Assembly (NCBI GenBank): GCA_031761405.1
Contig: JASEVX010000011.1
Coordinates: forward strand, 64,004,767-64,068,766
Reading direction: 5' to 3'
DNA length: 64,000 bases
Source of the DNA: Serripes groenlandicus
Lineage: Eukaryota; Mollusca; Bivalvia; Cardiida; Cardiidae
Part shown: piece after piece, positions 38,945-49,326 of the stretch
How positions within the stretch are numbered: position 1 is the stretch's first letter
Layout: each line of letters opens with the position of its first letter
The notes under the pieces: generated by a model
The model's database searches: none
What the model was told of the DNA's origin: nothing
What the model saw: only the letters and a program-made list of their open reading frames with translations
Program-made: the position numbers and the translations under genes

Positions 38945-39769
38945 AAATCAACAACAGATACCAAAGCAATTAAGTGCATTCGATTGTAACTGAAAATATT
39001 CGAATATTAAAGAAATAAGAGCTGTCTGTCAATTGAAAAAAACAAATATTATGAAAATTAAGAGACACAGGAAAGATTATCTTAGAACTGCCAGTTTGTT
39101 CCGCATTTATTCCTTGCAAACTGATTATTAACTACTGTAATAAAGAAGCATGAAATGCTATACAACATACCGTTCAATAAAACAGCATAACAGATCACTA
39201 CTAAGACTAGCTGATTCTTTGGCAAGGAAGTCGACAACGACCAATGTTTGCTTGATTACAGCTTCTGGACAGAAATTAATGACACGCAGTCCTTCTTCCG
39301 AGGTGACTCTCCCCAAAGCTACAGCAAGTTGACCTGGCTGGAAAAAATGTCTGCAATCTATCTGAACCCTGAAAGATATGTATTTGTAAATAGACTAGTT
39401 ATAGATACATGAAAAAATATAGGATATGCCAACAACAGTTATAGTTATAGATACATGTGCACGTCATGTTATTGAGGTCAGTTACTATTTCATGAGACTG
39501 AGCTTAAACAAGGATGGAAATTAGCAGGGACCAGAGGACCCACGGCCCCTAAAGATTGAGCTGAACTACTTAACTCTTTATTGAATATTGGTTACCAACA
39601 TTTATCGAAAAGAATACGCTTAAAATTTTACAATTTCCGTCCCTGAGTTATATATTTAGATTTCTGCAGGTTCGCTGTTTGGACTGGTCTGCATAGGTTA
39701 GCCATGTATCCAATGGTCCCAAGTACAATTAAAATACAAAAATTAATTGTTCATTCATACAGTTTTGCT
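38945..39769. other. Non-coding stretch within the 9.1-kb element
   Basis: A/T-rich; no family recognised. The frame at 39150-39332 shows no domain. Confidence 0.5.
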
Positions 39770-39831
39770 CACAGGGGCATTTCACACTGATATAATAATT
39801 TTTAAAGAAAAGTATGTTTCATGCCCCTGTG
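39770..39831. mobile_element. 62-bp miniature element with 8-bp target duplication
   Basis: Ends CACAGGGGCAT and ATGCCCCTGTG, flanked on both sides by GTTTTGCT (39762-39769 and 39832-39839). Same termini as the 9.1-kb element, so a minimal non-autonomous derivative. Confidence 0.9.
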
Positions 39832-39890
39832 GTTTTGCTGTTCGTTAAGTTTGTGTTGTATTCTTTGCAATTTCCCAGCCCTGTTTCTTA

Positions 39891-39954
39891 CACAGGGGCA
39901 TGAAACATAATGTTTTTTGAAAAAAACAAAAACAGTATGTTTCATGCCCCTGTG
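39891..39954. mobile_element. 64-bp miniature element with 8-bp target duplication
   Basis: CACAGGGGCATGAAACATAA facing AGTATGTTTCATGCCCCTGT(G), flanked by GTTTCTTA at 39883-39890 and 39955-39962. Practically two TIRs back to back. Confidence 0.92.
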
Positions 39955-40192
39955 GTTTCTTATACCAGCTTTAATTGTTACCTTTGCAATGTCATTCCTT
40001 GTGCTTTGTGCACTGTTTTGCATACGACAGCTTCAGTGGAAATTGGAACCTTTCAGCTATGTTGCTATTCGTCCTTGGATCATAAACTAAAAAAATAATA
40101 TTCTATTATTTTCCAAGGATTGGTTTGTAAAATAATATATGAATTATTTCCCCTAGAACACAAGAGTAATTATGATTATACATTCATGTATG

Positions 40193-40411
40193 AACCCTTT
40201 CCCTCAAATATACGTTTTCTGACGCCTCTGCAGCAGACGGCTTTTTGAAAACATAGTGACAAAAGAAGAAATTGCACAAAACGTCGTGCAATTTCTCCTT
40301 TTGCCACAATGTTTTCCACTTTTTGTCCATTCAATTACGGAGATTTTCTATTTTTTGACAAAATACGTTCAAAGTCGTCTGCTGCAGAATTGCCGTATGA
40401 GGGAAAGGGTT
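40193..40411. mobile_element. AACCCTTTCCCTCA-family MITE
   Basis: 219 bp with inverted ends AACCCTTTCCCTCA / TGAGGGAAAGGGTT and subterminal CTGCAGCAGACGGC / GTCGTCTGCTGCAG, with a central AAATTGCACAAAACGTCGTG hairpin. Partial relatives are near 19687, 48240, 50590-50740 and 54350. Confidence 0.78.
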
Positions 40412-40589
40412 AAGGCTTTGATCATGCTTAGAGTTTTGTTGTGACATGTTTGTGCACATGTATGACTACAAACATATTTCTAACCTCAGCGGTCTGTTGA
40501 GCATAAACATATTTTGTGACAAGCCCATTGGACCAAATAATAGTGTTTGCTAGTAAAATTATAAAATTCAACAATGATTCAGAGCTACT

Positions 40590-40845
40590 TCATATCACGG
40601 CGGCCAGTTCACCTACTCATATGTTTCCTGGTTTTCTCATACCAGTACTCCACACAACAATCTTCCCAAGCAACTGGCTGCTTTTCCACATAGACTGATA
40701 GCCCATTGGTGGAAGACGAATGACGCATGTCGCAATGACTTTTGTCAAACGTCGGAAAGAAAGTTGGCCGAGCCGGGATTCGAACTCACAACCCCTGGAT
40801 TGACAGATCGAGTCGTTACCGACTGAGCTACCGGGACTCGACTAT
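40590..40845 (-). mobile_element. tRNA-derived SINE
   Basis: On the minus strand the head reads CGGTAGCTCAGTCGGTAACG, then GTGAGTTCGAATCCCGGCTC, i.e. tRNA-like A and B boxes. The body includes GACAAAAGTCATTGCGACAT and ends with GTGAACTGGCCGCCGTGATA. Too degenerate to be a functional tRNA. Confidence 0.75.
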
Positions 40846-41152
40846 TTGAAGAAGGAAGAGAGCTGTTTTTAACTCAAAATTACATATGGAAAACATTGAT
40901 ATTTAATTCTTAGTCTTTCTTTTTATTCTTGCACCATCGCTGTTAAATATTAATTCTTTGTCGGTTTACTTGGAACTTGGTTGAATTCGATAGTTTATAT
41001 AAATAACATTAAACCAAACCACTTTACTGACAAAAGCTAAGATTTGCCAACTTTTGCAATTCTTCATGTCAGTGTGTTTGTGTGTTTTTGTCTCAGGGGC
41101 ATTTACCCCACATCCTTTTATTATCAATCAGAATTTTAATGTTTACAATTAC

Positions 41153-41945
41153 CTGTGAATGAAATTCTTTTGATGTTGGCAGTAGTATCAATTGTTGGAA
41201 AGTATACTGTCACTGTTTCTTCCTTAATATTTTTCACCTGTCCACATAATCCATTTACCAATTTACTTGATAGGTTCCGAAGCAACATGACATTTGCATT
41301 AACTTTCAGCCACACTATCTTCTGTACCACAAGCTCCTTTAAATATCTCTCCTTGCCAGTATCAATAGCATCAAACGTAAATAAAGGGCCTTCAAGCTTC
41401 AGAATACCATCCCTATTGAATATGTCCACTAGAATGTTGGATGAAAAAAGGGAAACAGTTTCTTGATCAGGAGCATGTGGAAGAAACCTTGACAGAGAGC
41501 GAATCAATGCAATATGTTCGGGTTTTATATCTCCTAATGACAGATCTCGGATACACTGTATCAGGTTTTCATTCTTCTGTCGAATAACTTCATCTAGGTA
41601 GATGGAATGCTTAGGCCAATATTTACTTTCAAAAGCATATTGCCCTAAATCACTATACCGAACATTTTTCACAGGTGGGAGTTGTAAGAAATCACCCACG
41701 ACAACCATCTGCATACCACCAAATACTTTTGAATCACATTTAGTTTGACATATTGTTTCCAAGTTTTCATACATGGCAAGACTTAACATAGAAATTTCAT
41801 CTATAATTAGAATATCTGTAGTCATTATTCTTGCTTTGGCTCCAGCATACTGTTCATCATGGCACAGTAAAGTTTTCAGCTTTTGTCCTGAGTAACGGCC
41901 ATCACCTATACCACTCCATTTATGAATGGTCATTGCATTCATAAT
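41153..41945 (-). CDS. PIF1-like helicase, second exon
   Basis: About 264 codons. The acceptor is TTTTGTTGTAG|ATTATGAAT and the donor is TTCACAG|GTAATT at the left edge. Family motifs visible: MTIHKWSGI, Walker B region DILIIDEISML, VVVGDFLQLPPV, YLDEVIRQ, and MLLRNLSSKLVNGLCGQV near the end. It continues in phase 0 from the exon at 42568-42819. Later exons (motif VI, the TVHKSQGxT region) are not seen in the window, so the gene is incomplete or its 3' end is lost. PIF1 enzymes are 5'-3' DNA helicases; here it could help transposon DNA processing, which is inference. Confidence 0.8.
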
Positions 41946-42567
41946 CTACAACAAAATTACAAACATAAATATAAAGTTGCTGATATATGAATCTCAGACA
42001 TAAACTTAACCAAGGTCAACGAAACATAAAATATGGGTCTTTTTAAATTCATAATATATACTATTTCTTCAAAGGACAAATTTTGGAACAGATTTATTAT
42101 CCATGCAATATGCAAAAAGCAGATATCTTTCATGTTTTCTACATGTGTAACTACTTGCAATTGCACATGACATTTCTATTCCTGTGGTGTTGTATTGCCA
42201 ACAATAGGCTATTTTTTCCATTGGCACGCCCCTCCCCCATAACATCAAACCCTGGATCCGCCCCTGGAACAAGTAATATATAGCCCAAATATTAACCTTT
42301 CTGAGTTACCATGAGCCACAGGGGCATAAAACATACTGTTTTTTGAAAACATGAGCATTGAGATTTTTATAGAAATATTACTTTATTCTCAAGTAAGCCA
42401 AAGTCAGATAACTTTATTTTTTTTCTGCAACACCTTTACGGTCACTCATTGGCATATTTGGAGGGTTGGTGCCAAATTATAATGAAAATAATGGAAAATA
42501 ACTGATCTTGATATTTATTATACTGAAGTATGTTTCATGCCCCTGTGGATGGATGTAGGAATTTTAC
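41946..42567 (-). other. Intron of the PIF1-like gene with nested elements
   Basis: 622 bp between CAG|GTAAAA (donor) and TTGTTGTAG (acceptor). It contains a terminus of an unrelated hAT-like element (CAGGGGCGGATCCAGGGTTT on the minus strand, ending at 42266) and a 231-bp miniature element at 42317-42547. That miniature has CACAGGGGCATAAAACATAC and TATGTTTCATGCCCCTGTG ends, the same as the host transposon. Confidence 0.7.
42317..42547. mobile_element. 231-bp miniature of the 9.1-kb element
   Basis: Begins CACAGGGGCATAAAACATAC and ends AGTATGTTTCATGCCCCTGTG. The flanks (CCATGAGC left, GATGGATG right) do not match, so either the duplication has decayed or one end was exchanged. Confidence 0.75.
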
Positions 42568-42819
42568 CTGAGGATAGTAACTGCAAGCTATTCCTGTAGT
42601 GCAAGTCAATTGTGCAACCTTCCCCCTTTTCGTAGCATCATCAATGATGTGTTTCACTAAAAACGTCTTGCCAATTCCTGCCTGACCACCTATGTACAAA
42701 CTATGGCCGCTTTTAAAGGCGTTTAACGCTTGGATTTGCTTTGATTTCAACATCACGCTACTTTCATTTTCTACTTTCGGTATTGACGTCTCAGATAGAT
42801 GTATATTTATAACGACCAA
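42568..42819 (-). CDS. PIF1-like helicase, first coding exon
   Basis: 84 codons from ATG 42819 to the donor CCTCAG|GTAAAA. Walker A is GGQAGIGKTFLVKHI, preceded by LKSKQIQALNAFKSGHSLYI (Q-type motif), then VAQLTCTTGIACSYYP (motif Ia). The start codon lies 39 bp inside the inner boundary of the right terminal inverted repeat, so the promoter is probably within the TIR. Confidence 0.8.
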
Positions 42820-42857
42820 TCAAAGACGGCTTCTCATACGCGTTTGGAACATATTTA

Positions 42858-44047
42858 CTGCGGAATATTTTTCAACAAAATGGCAGTATTTTTTATTAGG
42901 TCACTATAATAGACGATAAAATTTGCTATAACTGTGATAATTTAGACCAAACTTTATTGGGATTGTGCATAACAGACGTAAAAAATGATTGTGCTAATGG
43001 GGCTGGACTACGATTAGTGCGATTTTCACTCGGAATGTGCAATAAACTCGATTGAAAGTATTATGCATCAATATTCAGGGGACGACTTAACTTACATGTG
43101 CCCATAGTACGTGATATTGGACTGTTAAAATAATTGCATGGACATTGAAAGGTAGTAGTGTTGTATTTTATTTAAAGAATAATAACATAATATGAGTATA
43201 GGTGCTACCTTTTTCGGGTAAACATTTCTTATATGTTGTGATCGGTGAATAATTCCCCGCGAACTGCAGTTAGCCCCTTGCTTGCAGCACGATCAGTTAT
43301 TTACGTCAATTACGAGTCCTACCGACCTAAGCAAAGACAATAAAAATCATCATCAGGTTAAGCTTATATTTAACTTTAAAATATAGCCAAGATTTTACAT
43401 CCATGAAAATATGATGACAGGTACAACAAATAATCAACTTGCCCTTCATAAAGTACTTCAAATTTCTGTCGTTTTTCTTTTTGGATCATTTAGTTTAAAC
43501 TTATTTATTTTACATCGATTGTGGAAAAAAAAAAAAAAAAAAAACCAAAGTCAGGACCCGCTCATCACGGGACTCGAACCAGGAACCTTTCATACAAGAG
43601 GCCGACGCTCTACCTCTGCACCACTAATAGAATGACGTCATATTATGACGTCATATTACAGGAATTTGGATTTATAACTTCCAGAATGTCAAAAGTTACT
43701 TGTTTTATTTGAACTCGTTTTAGAAATAGACGACGAGTGTTATTAAACGGAAATTATCACACATCAAATTACTTGTGCTCGTTCCTTTATTCTGGACACA
43801 ATTTTTGGAAAGACGGTATAGCAAAATTTTGAAAAGTTCATACACATTACCTATTGACGGGAAACATCGTTTACCCGTATGAACATTTTCAGCCATTTAT
43901 TGTACAGGTGCGAGGTGTTTTCACGTAGTAAAACGACTTTATTCCACTTGTTTACATTGTTTGTCCAGCATCTGTTGTGTCCCTTTCTCCTATTATTATA
44001 TCAGTGTGATTATTTTTTCAAAAAACAGTATGTTTCATGCCCCTGTG
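42858..44047 (-). repeat. Right long terminal inverted repeat, interrupted
   Basis: 42858-43190 and 43877-44047 match the left TIR in inverted orientation. The intervening ~686 bp are absent from the left copy and hold a SINE (43493-43632), so they are a later insertion or a left-side loss. Confidence 0.8.
43493..43635 (-). mobile_element. tRNA-derived SINE
   Basis: On the minus strand: GTGCAGAGGTAGAGCGTCGG, then CCTGGTTCGAGTCCCGTGAT (A and B boxes). The plus-strand edge reads AGTTTAAACTTATTTATTTT, then ACATCGATTG and an A19 run. A second copy with the same edge is at 44490-44685. Confidence 0.75.
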
Positions 44048-44055
44048 GTTGTAAA
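44048..44055. other. Right 8-bp target duplication GTTGTAAA
   Basis: Exact repeat of 34945-34952, directly after CCCCTGTG. Confidence 0.88.
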
Positions 44056-44489
44056 TGTGTAAAAGGGGGACTTGCTCGTTCAAGTACAAACATATTTTGC
44101 TATAAAGGCTTCAATAGTTATCGTTGAAAGGGTTTAAACTGAGAATTCATATCTGCTATAGGTAAAATTTTCGACTCAGTATATCTGATTTCTATTGTTG
44201 TTCAAAAACGTTTTGAAAAGAGGCTTCTACTGTCTACAGTTTAATAATCAGTCTCCATACAATCAATATCGTTACATGTATGTGCATGATCATAGAATTC
44301 AATTCAATAATTGAATAACCCTTCGCTCAAAAATCAATAGTTCCTGAGGAACACGATTGCGCAACGGATATGTTAGTATGATATAAATCAAAGCACTGGT
44401 AATACTGATGAGCGAAAGGCGAAGGGTGACGACCTATTGAAATAGTTAGTGAGACCTTTGGACATTTGGTAGCATTGATATACTCAATA

Positions 44490-44690
44490 TAAGTTTAAAC
44501 TTATTTATTTTACATCGATTGCGAAACAAGCTTTCAGCTTCTATTAATCAGGCTCAATGTCTGCGTCCTGGAGACTTAACCAGTACTCGCACCGTCTTTG
44601 TGGAAACATCCCTATGTTCATCACGGGACTCAAACCCGGGACCTTTGGTACGAGAGGCCGACGCTCTACACTTGCACCACTTTCCACTAT
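44490..44690 (-). mobile_element. tRNA-derived SINE, second copy
   Basis: Shares AGTTTAAACTTATTTATTTT at the left edge and CATCACGGGACTCAAACCCG, then AGGCCGACGCTCTAC, at the tRNA-like head with 43493-43635. It lacks the long A run. Confidence 0.72.
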
Positions 44691-44928
44691 ATTCAATATG
44701 CTATCAATAGGCAGTAAATGATCATATGGTACTAGCTTGAAATATCCATGGATTAATTTGTTGGCCGATAGCAGGGAGGGGAGAAAGACAAAAACAGATT
44801 AGAAATACTTTACATTTTGCATAAGATGACTTGAGTAGAAAAAGCAATTTATTAGTTGAAACATTTCGGAAGAATAGTGTCAAATGAGAAAAGTTGATAC
44901 GAATGAATACATTCATTAATCAATTAAT

Positions 44929-44970
44929 GAATCAATCAATCAATCAATCAATCAACCGATCAAACAGCTA
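44929..44970. repeat. (AATC)n microsatellite
   Basis: ATCAATCAATCAATCAATCA core, imperfect at both ends. Confidence 0.9.
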
Positions 44971-45094
44971 AGAGTGAAGAAGTGATCAATTCATTGAGAA
45001 TGGTGGAAAAGCAGTTGGATGGTTTTTCAATGAATTGGATAAAATCAATACTTCTTCCTGTTTATGGTCGCCATCTACATATACACAACAGTTT

Positions 45095-45885
45095 ATTTGT
45101 TTGTTTTATAAGGATTTTACGCCGTTGCAACATTAATTTTAGTTATATCACGGGGACAGTTATCTTATTCATGATCCCTCGGTACACAAAGTTTAAATGC
45201 GTCCATTAAATACTCCGCATTTATGATTCAGACAAAACGAAAACAAACGCAGGAAGGGTTCTGGTTGCATCGCATTATTACTTGGTTGTCATCAACATAT
45301 CTACCAATGTAAATGGATTCAATCAAATCTCATGGAGTTTAGCTCTGGAAGAAGTTAAAGCAGACATGAAAATAAAAATAAAGATGAAAGAAATTTCATA
45401 TATAAAGAGGCTATATTCCAACGAGATGTTGAAACGATTGCAGTTCCACTTTAACAACGTTTGGCAAATTTGAGAAACGCCATACAGTTGTTCAAAGTTG
45501 AATGCATCATCAAATTATGTCTATAAGTGAGAAAGAGTAAATCAAGCATGTGTTTCATAGATATCTGAACAACAATTGTTACGTGGTTTGAAACATCAAA
45601 GATAATAAAATGAAATTGAATAATGCATTATAGCGTATTTTAGGTAGAAGTATGTATTAACCCTAAATCCACACACAGCAAATAACTCGGTAAACATCGA
45701 GTCAAATATGTAGACAGTTTCTATAATTAACGCATACTTATTGAATAAAGTTGAACATATTGTGGTAAAAGATGAACTTGCACATCATAGACGATTTCTA
45801 CTTTTGCCTTAATGTTTCAAAAGTTGCTGCTGCATATTCGTCAAAATGCGTTCACATAAAAGAAATGGTTTAACTTCTATTGGTC
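45095..45885. other. SINE tail and intergenic DNA
   Basis: 45105-45190 is a SINE 3' body (GATTTTACGCCGTTGCAACA). The rest, to about 45885, shows no gene. A relic of the AACCCTTTCCC family may lie at about 45760-45870. Confidence 0.5.
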
Positions 45886-45889
45886 TGTG

Positions 45890-46105
45890 TATATTAGGTC
45901 TTCAAAGGGGAAGACATTTAGTAAAACACTTTATATTAATAAAACTCTTTAACTATCAAATGTTCGACCACTTGATCTTTATCAAGATTTTGAAGGGGGA
46001 AAAAAGGAAATTTAACTCCAAAATAGACTGACCTAAAATTTCCTTTTTTTTTTTAAATCTTGATAAAGACCAAGTGGTTTTTTTTATAATTAAAGAGTTT
46101 CATAA
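45890..46105. mobile_element. Foldback element with A/T arms
   Basis: The left arm (AAACACTTTATATTAATAAA, then CCACTTGATCTTTATCAAGA) faces a right arm (AATCTTGATAAAGACCAAGT, then AAAGAGTTTCATAAAGTG). About 215 bp, non-coding. A one-armed relative is at 33885. Confidence 0.75.
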
Positions 46106-47855
46106 AGTGCATTATTTATCGTATATAAATACTAATAAGTAATAAAAATGCTTGAAAACATTCAACACTTATTTAAAATAGTATATAGGTTATTGACACC
46201 CAAGAATTTCGATCTTCAGCTAAATCATTAAATATCGATAATCCTATTTGTCCACGGAAGCAAAATATTCGTTAATCTCCGTAAGGTTCCGTGATTTACC
46301 GATACTTGATCACACGCTGTGAAGAGAATCGTAAAACAATAAGCCTAGGGGATAGTCGTGTTGGACAATGAGCCAGTACACTAGGTTTAATCTTTATTTG
46401 GTTAGAACAAGAGAAAATTGTATATACTCTCGTTTTTTGTTATCATACTTCTGCTAAACTGGAAGGGGAATAGACTTCCCTCTCTCAAAGCTTGTCTCAC
46501 ACTTAACTTATAACTAGAGGCATTCACAATATCTGTTAATATTTCAGTATCTATGTTTTTTGTTTATCTAATTGATCTAGTTAGAGCAGATTTAAAATTA
46601 AGAAACTTCAGCTTGTATGACATATATAGTTGCAGTCAATGTTAAGCAAACGGTAAACCAAATGGTTTGAAGACAGAAATTGTCCTTTCACGACTGAACT
46701 TTATATGCTAAATATCACATAGATCGTAGCATATAAAATGTATAATCATCCTTACGTCAAAATGGACCCTTTTTGCTCTTGATAACATTTTAGTATAGAC
46801 TATGGTATCCAGGTGAGCAATAAAGGAACATCTTGGGCTTCTTGTTTAAAATAAAGGTACATTTGGCCTTCTTGTTCAAAATATTTACATCCTGTCACAG
46901 GTTATTTAAATGTACTGAACTGCATCTGTTTCTCTTAAGTCATGCTTTAAAATCATGCGCGGCGTCTTTGATGCTTAGCATCAAAATTCGTCTTGTATTT
47001 AGTTATTATACTTTTCAATTGTTTTGCCTAGATGCTTTTAAAATCATCTGCTGCAGTTTTTCAACATTTTATAAATCCATATTCATACAGTTGAGATGAA
47101 ACTATTTTTATGATCTCTTCAGATGCAAAGTACTGGTCATACCCAGGAACTGACAAGACAAGATTACATTCATAATCTAATATGTCTAAATTAGTATTTG
47201 GTCCTTGTTTCTATTTCACAATGACTGTCTTATTGATCATTATCATTACTTTATATGAAGATTATGAGATAAACCCTTAAATGGGTTTTCAGATTGCTCC
47301 TTCATCAGTGAAAATGTTAATTCATTTAAGATATAGTCACTGTTTGCAAAGTTGTCATTGTTTAAATGAGTCTCCACTTCAGCTATCGGTAGAGTATTTA
47401 TGATGCTAGAACAAATGATCTTCATTTCAACAGGTACTGCCAGATTTGAAATTTACACATTTAGAAAATGCTTAGAAAATCAGATTCTCAATTCAAGAAA
47501 TGTTGCTGTCCCAAAAGAAGATCATTTTGTAAAACATAAACTTGAAATCTCTGTATAAATCGGTCAGAAGAAGTTAGTCATGTGTATTATTATTGTACTT
47601 TTCTTCTTATCACTTTATAACGTTGAATACTCTGAACTAATAGAGATCTAAAAATACATATTTACAAACATTTCAAAATAAGATCAAGAAATTCTTTCAA
47701 ACAGCTTGATACATTGTATATAGCAGATATATATATATGGACCTAATGGTGACAGTTACTTAAATGAGGCACTGTGCTCTTCTATCATTTTACAAATTAC
47801 AATGTAGTATCCGTTGATTTGTCCTCATAGGAATATTTTAAGTGCAGAAACATAT
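46106..47855. other. Intergenic DNA
   Basis: No gene or RNA recognised over 1.75 kb. A possible relic of the CTGCAG MITE family lies near 47030-47095. Confidence 0.5.
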
Positions 47856-48118
47856 GAGCCGTCCCGTGAGAAAACCAACAGTGTGGCCTCTGCGTGAAGT
47901 ACCTACCCGAATCAGCCTAAGCATGATACGCAGGCTAACCCGGACAGACACTTTTCGCCTTCTGTGCATTTTCTGTTTCATGAGTCATTACTCTATACCT
48001 CTATGCCCCTGAGACGGAATGTGTCGGCCAGGATTAGCCTGCGCGTACTGCATAGACTGATCTGGGTCGATACATTACGCAGAGGACATAATGTTGGTTT
48101 TCTAGTGGAACGGCTCAT
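47856..48118. mobile_element. GAGCCGTCC-family foldback element
   Basis: GAGCCGTCCCGTGAGAAAAC to GGTTTTCTAGTGGAACGGCT(C), 263 bp, flanked by ATAT on both sides. The interior AGACACTTTTCGCCTTCTGT and ATACATTACGCAGAGGACAT match the other copies. Confidence 0.82.
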
Positions 48119-48255
48119 ATCAAGCTGTATTTTTTTTTATCTAACTATTTTCTAAGCCATGCCATAAAAAAGGGTTCTTCTTCATGTTTCCTAACATTAA
48201 CTGTATAGACTAGATCAATCTTTATTCAATCGTAAAGCAGACAACTTTTGAAAAC

Positions 48256-49326
48256 ATGGAAAGAAAAGGAGAAGTTGCTCAAAATTATTTAAATCTATTC
48301 AATAAGCATACTTTCATGTTAATAGATGTTCTATACTTGGGCTTTGATGTCTTAAGTCTTCTTCTGCAGATGTGTTGTAAGTTTAATTCAATTTGTCGCA
48401 AAGGTTTAATTCTTTGCCACAAAGATTTAATTCTTTGCCGCAAAGATTTAATTCTTTGCCGCAAAGATTTAAATATATTCAATAAGCATACGTTCATGTT
48501 AATAGATGTTCTATACTTGGGCCTTGATGTCTTAAGTCTTCTTCTGCAGATGTGTTGTAAGTTTAATTCAATTTGTCGCAAAGGTTTAATTCTTTGCCAC
48601 AAAGATTTAATTCTTTGCCGCAAAGATTTAAATCTATTCAATAAGCATACGTTCATGTTAATAGATGTTCTATACTTGGGCATTGATGTCTTAAGTCCTC
48701 TTCTACAGATTTGTTGTAAGTTTGATTCAATTTGCCGCAAAAATTTAAATCTATTCAATAAGCATACTTTCATGTTAATAGATGTTCTATACTTGGGCCT
48801 TGATGTCTTAAGTCTTCTTCTGCAGATGTGTTGTAAGTTTAATTCAATTTGTCGCAAAGGTTTAATTCTTTGCCACAAAGATTTAATTCTTTGCCGCAAA
48901 GATTTAAATATATTCAATAAGCATACGTTCATGTTAATAGATGTTCTATACTTGGGCCTTGATGTCTTAAGTCTTCTTCTGCAGATGTGTTGTAAGTTTA
49001 ATTCAATTTGTCGCAAAGGTTTAATTCTTTGCCACAAAGATTTAATTCTTTGCCGCAAAGATTTAAATCTATTCAATAAGCATACGTTCATGTTAATAGA
49101 TGTTCTATATTTGGGCATTAATGTCTTAAGTCCTCTTCTACAGATTTGTTGTAAGTTTGATTCAATTTGCCGCAAAGATTTAAATATATTCAATAAGCAT
49201 ACATTCATGTTAATAGATGTTCTATACTTGGGCCTTGCTGTCTTAAGTCCTCGTCTACAGATGTGTTGTATATTGGAAAGAGTTATTGAGCTTCGGGCAA
49301 GTTGTACAATAACAGTGACCAAGTAG
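48256..49326. repeat. Minisatellite built of 117/159/180-bp units with 21-bp modules
   Basis: The anchor TTCAATAAGCATAC occurs at 48298, 48478, 48637, 48754, 48913, 49072 and 49189. Spacings are therefore 180, 159, 117, 159, 159 and 117 bp, differing by multiples of a 21-bp module (AAAGATTTAATTCTTTGCCGC). All lengths divide by three, so both strands are open for about 350 codons. The plus reading is hydrophobic and Cys-rich (MLIDVLYLGLDVLSLLLQMCC); the minus reading is Arg-rich. I consider it a repeat and cannot exclude expression. Confidence 0.85.

Larger units (their letters stand above)
34953..44047. mobile_element. 9.1-kb P-superfamily-like transposon carrying a PIF1 helicase
   Basis: 9,095 bp bounded by CACAGGGGCATGAAACATAC and its complement, flanked by the 8-bp duplication GTTGTAAA. 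Inverted terminal repeats extend about 500 bp on the left (34953-35452) and correspond to 42858-44047 on the right, where about 680 bp with a SINE is inserted. Inside are P/THAP9-like transposase pieces (37985-38944, plus), a GGYVIAKLR-plus-PHD gene (minus) and a spliced PIF1-like helicase (minus). Eight-base duplications occur in P and hAT elements; the transposase type favours P. The transposase is frameshifted, so this copy is probably inactive. The combination with PIF1 is unusual. Confidence 0.8.

Noticed and set aside
40770..40845. Possible tRNA gene on the minus strand.
   Set aside because: A and B boxes are present, but the acceptor stem does not pair and a SINE body follows directly. 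The same holds for 43560-43630, 44615-44685, 54021-54080 and 59405-59485.
41153..42819. The PIF1-like helicase as part of a Helitron.
   Set aside because: No Rep/HUH domain, no TC...CTRR ends, and the gene lies within perfect 8-bp duplications and long inverted repeats, which Helitrons lack.
34953..44047. Assignment of the 9.1-kb element to hAT because of the 8-bp duplication.
   Set aside because: No hAT dimerisation or DDE blocks were found, whereas DGASSNR, MDPSH..KKIRN and NPTALQYR motifs are P/THAP9-type. hAT is kept only as a less likely alternative.
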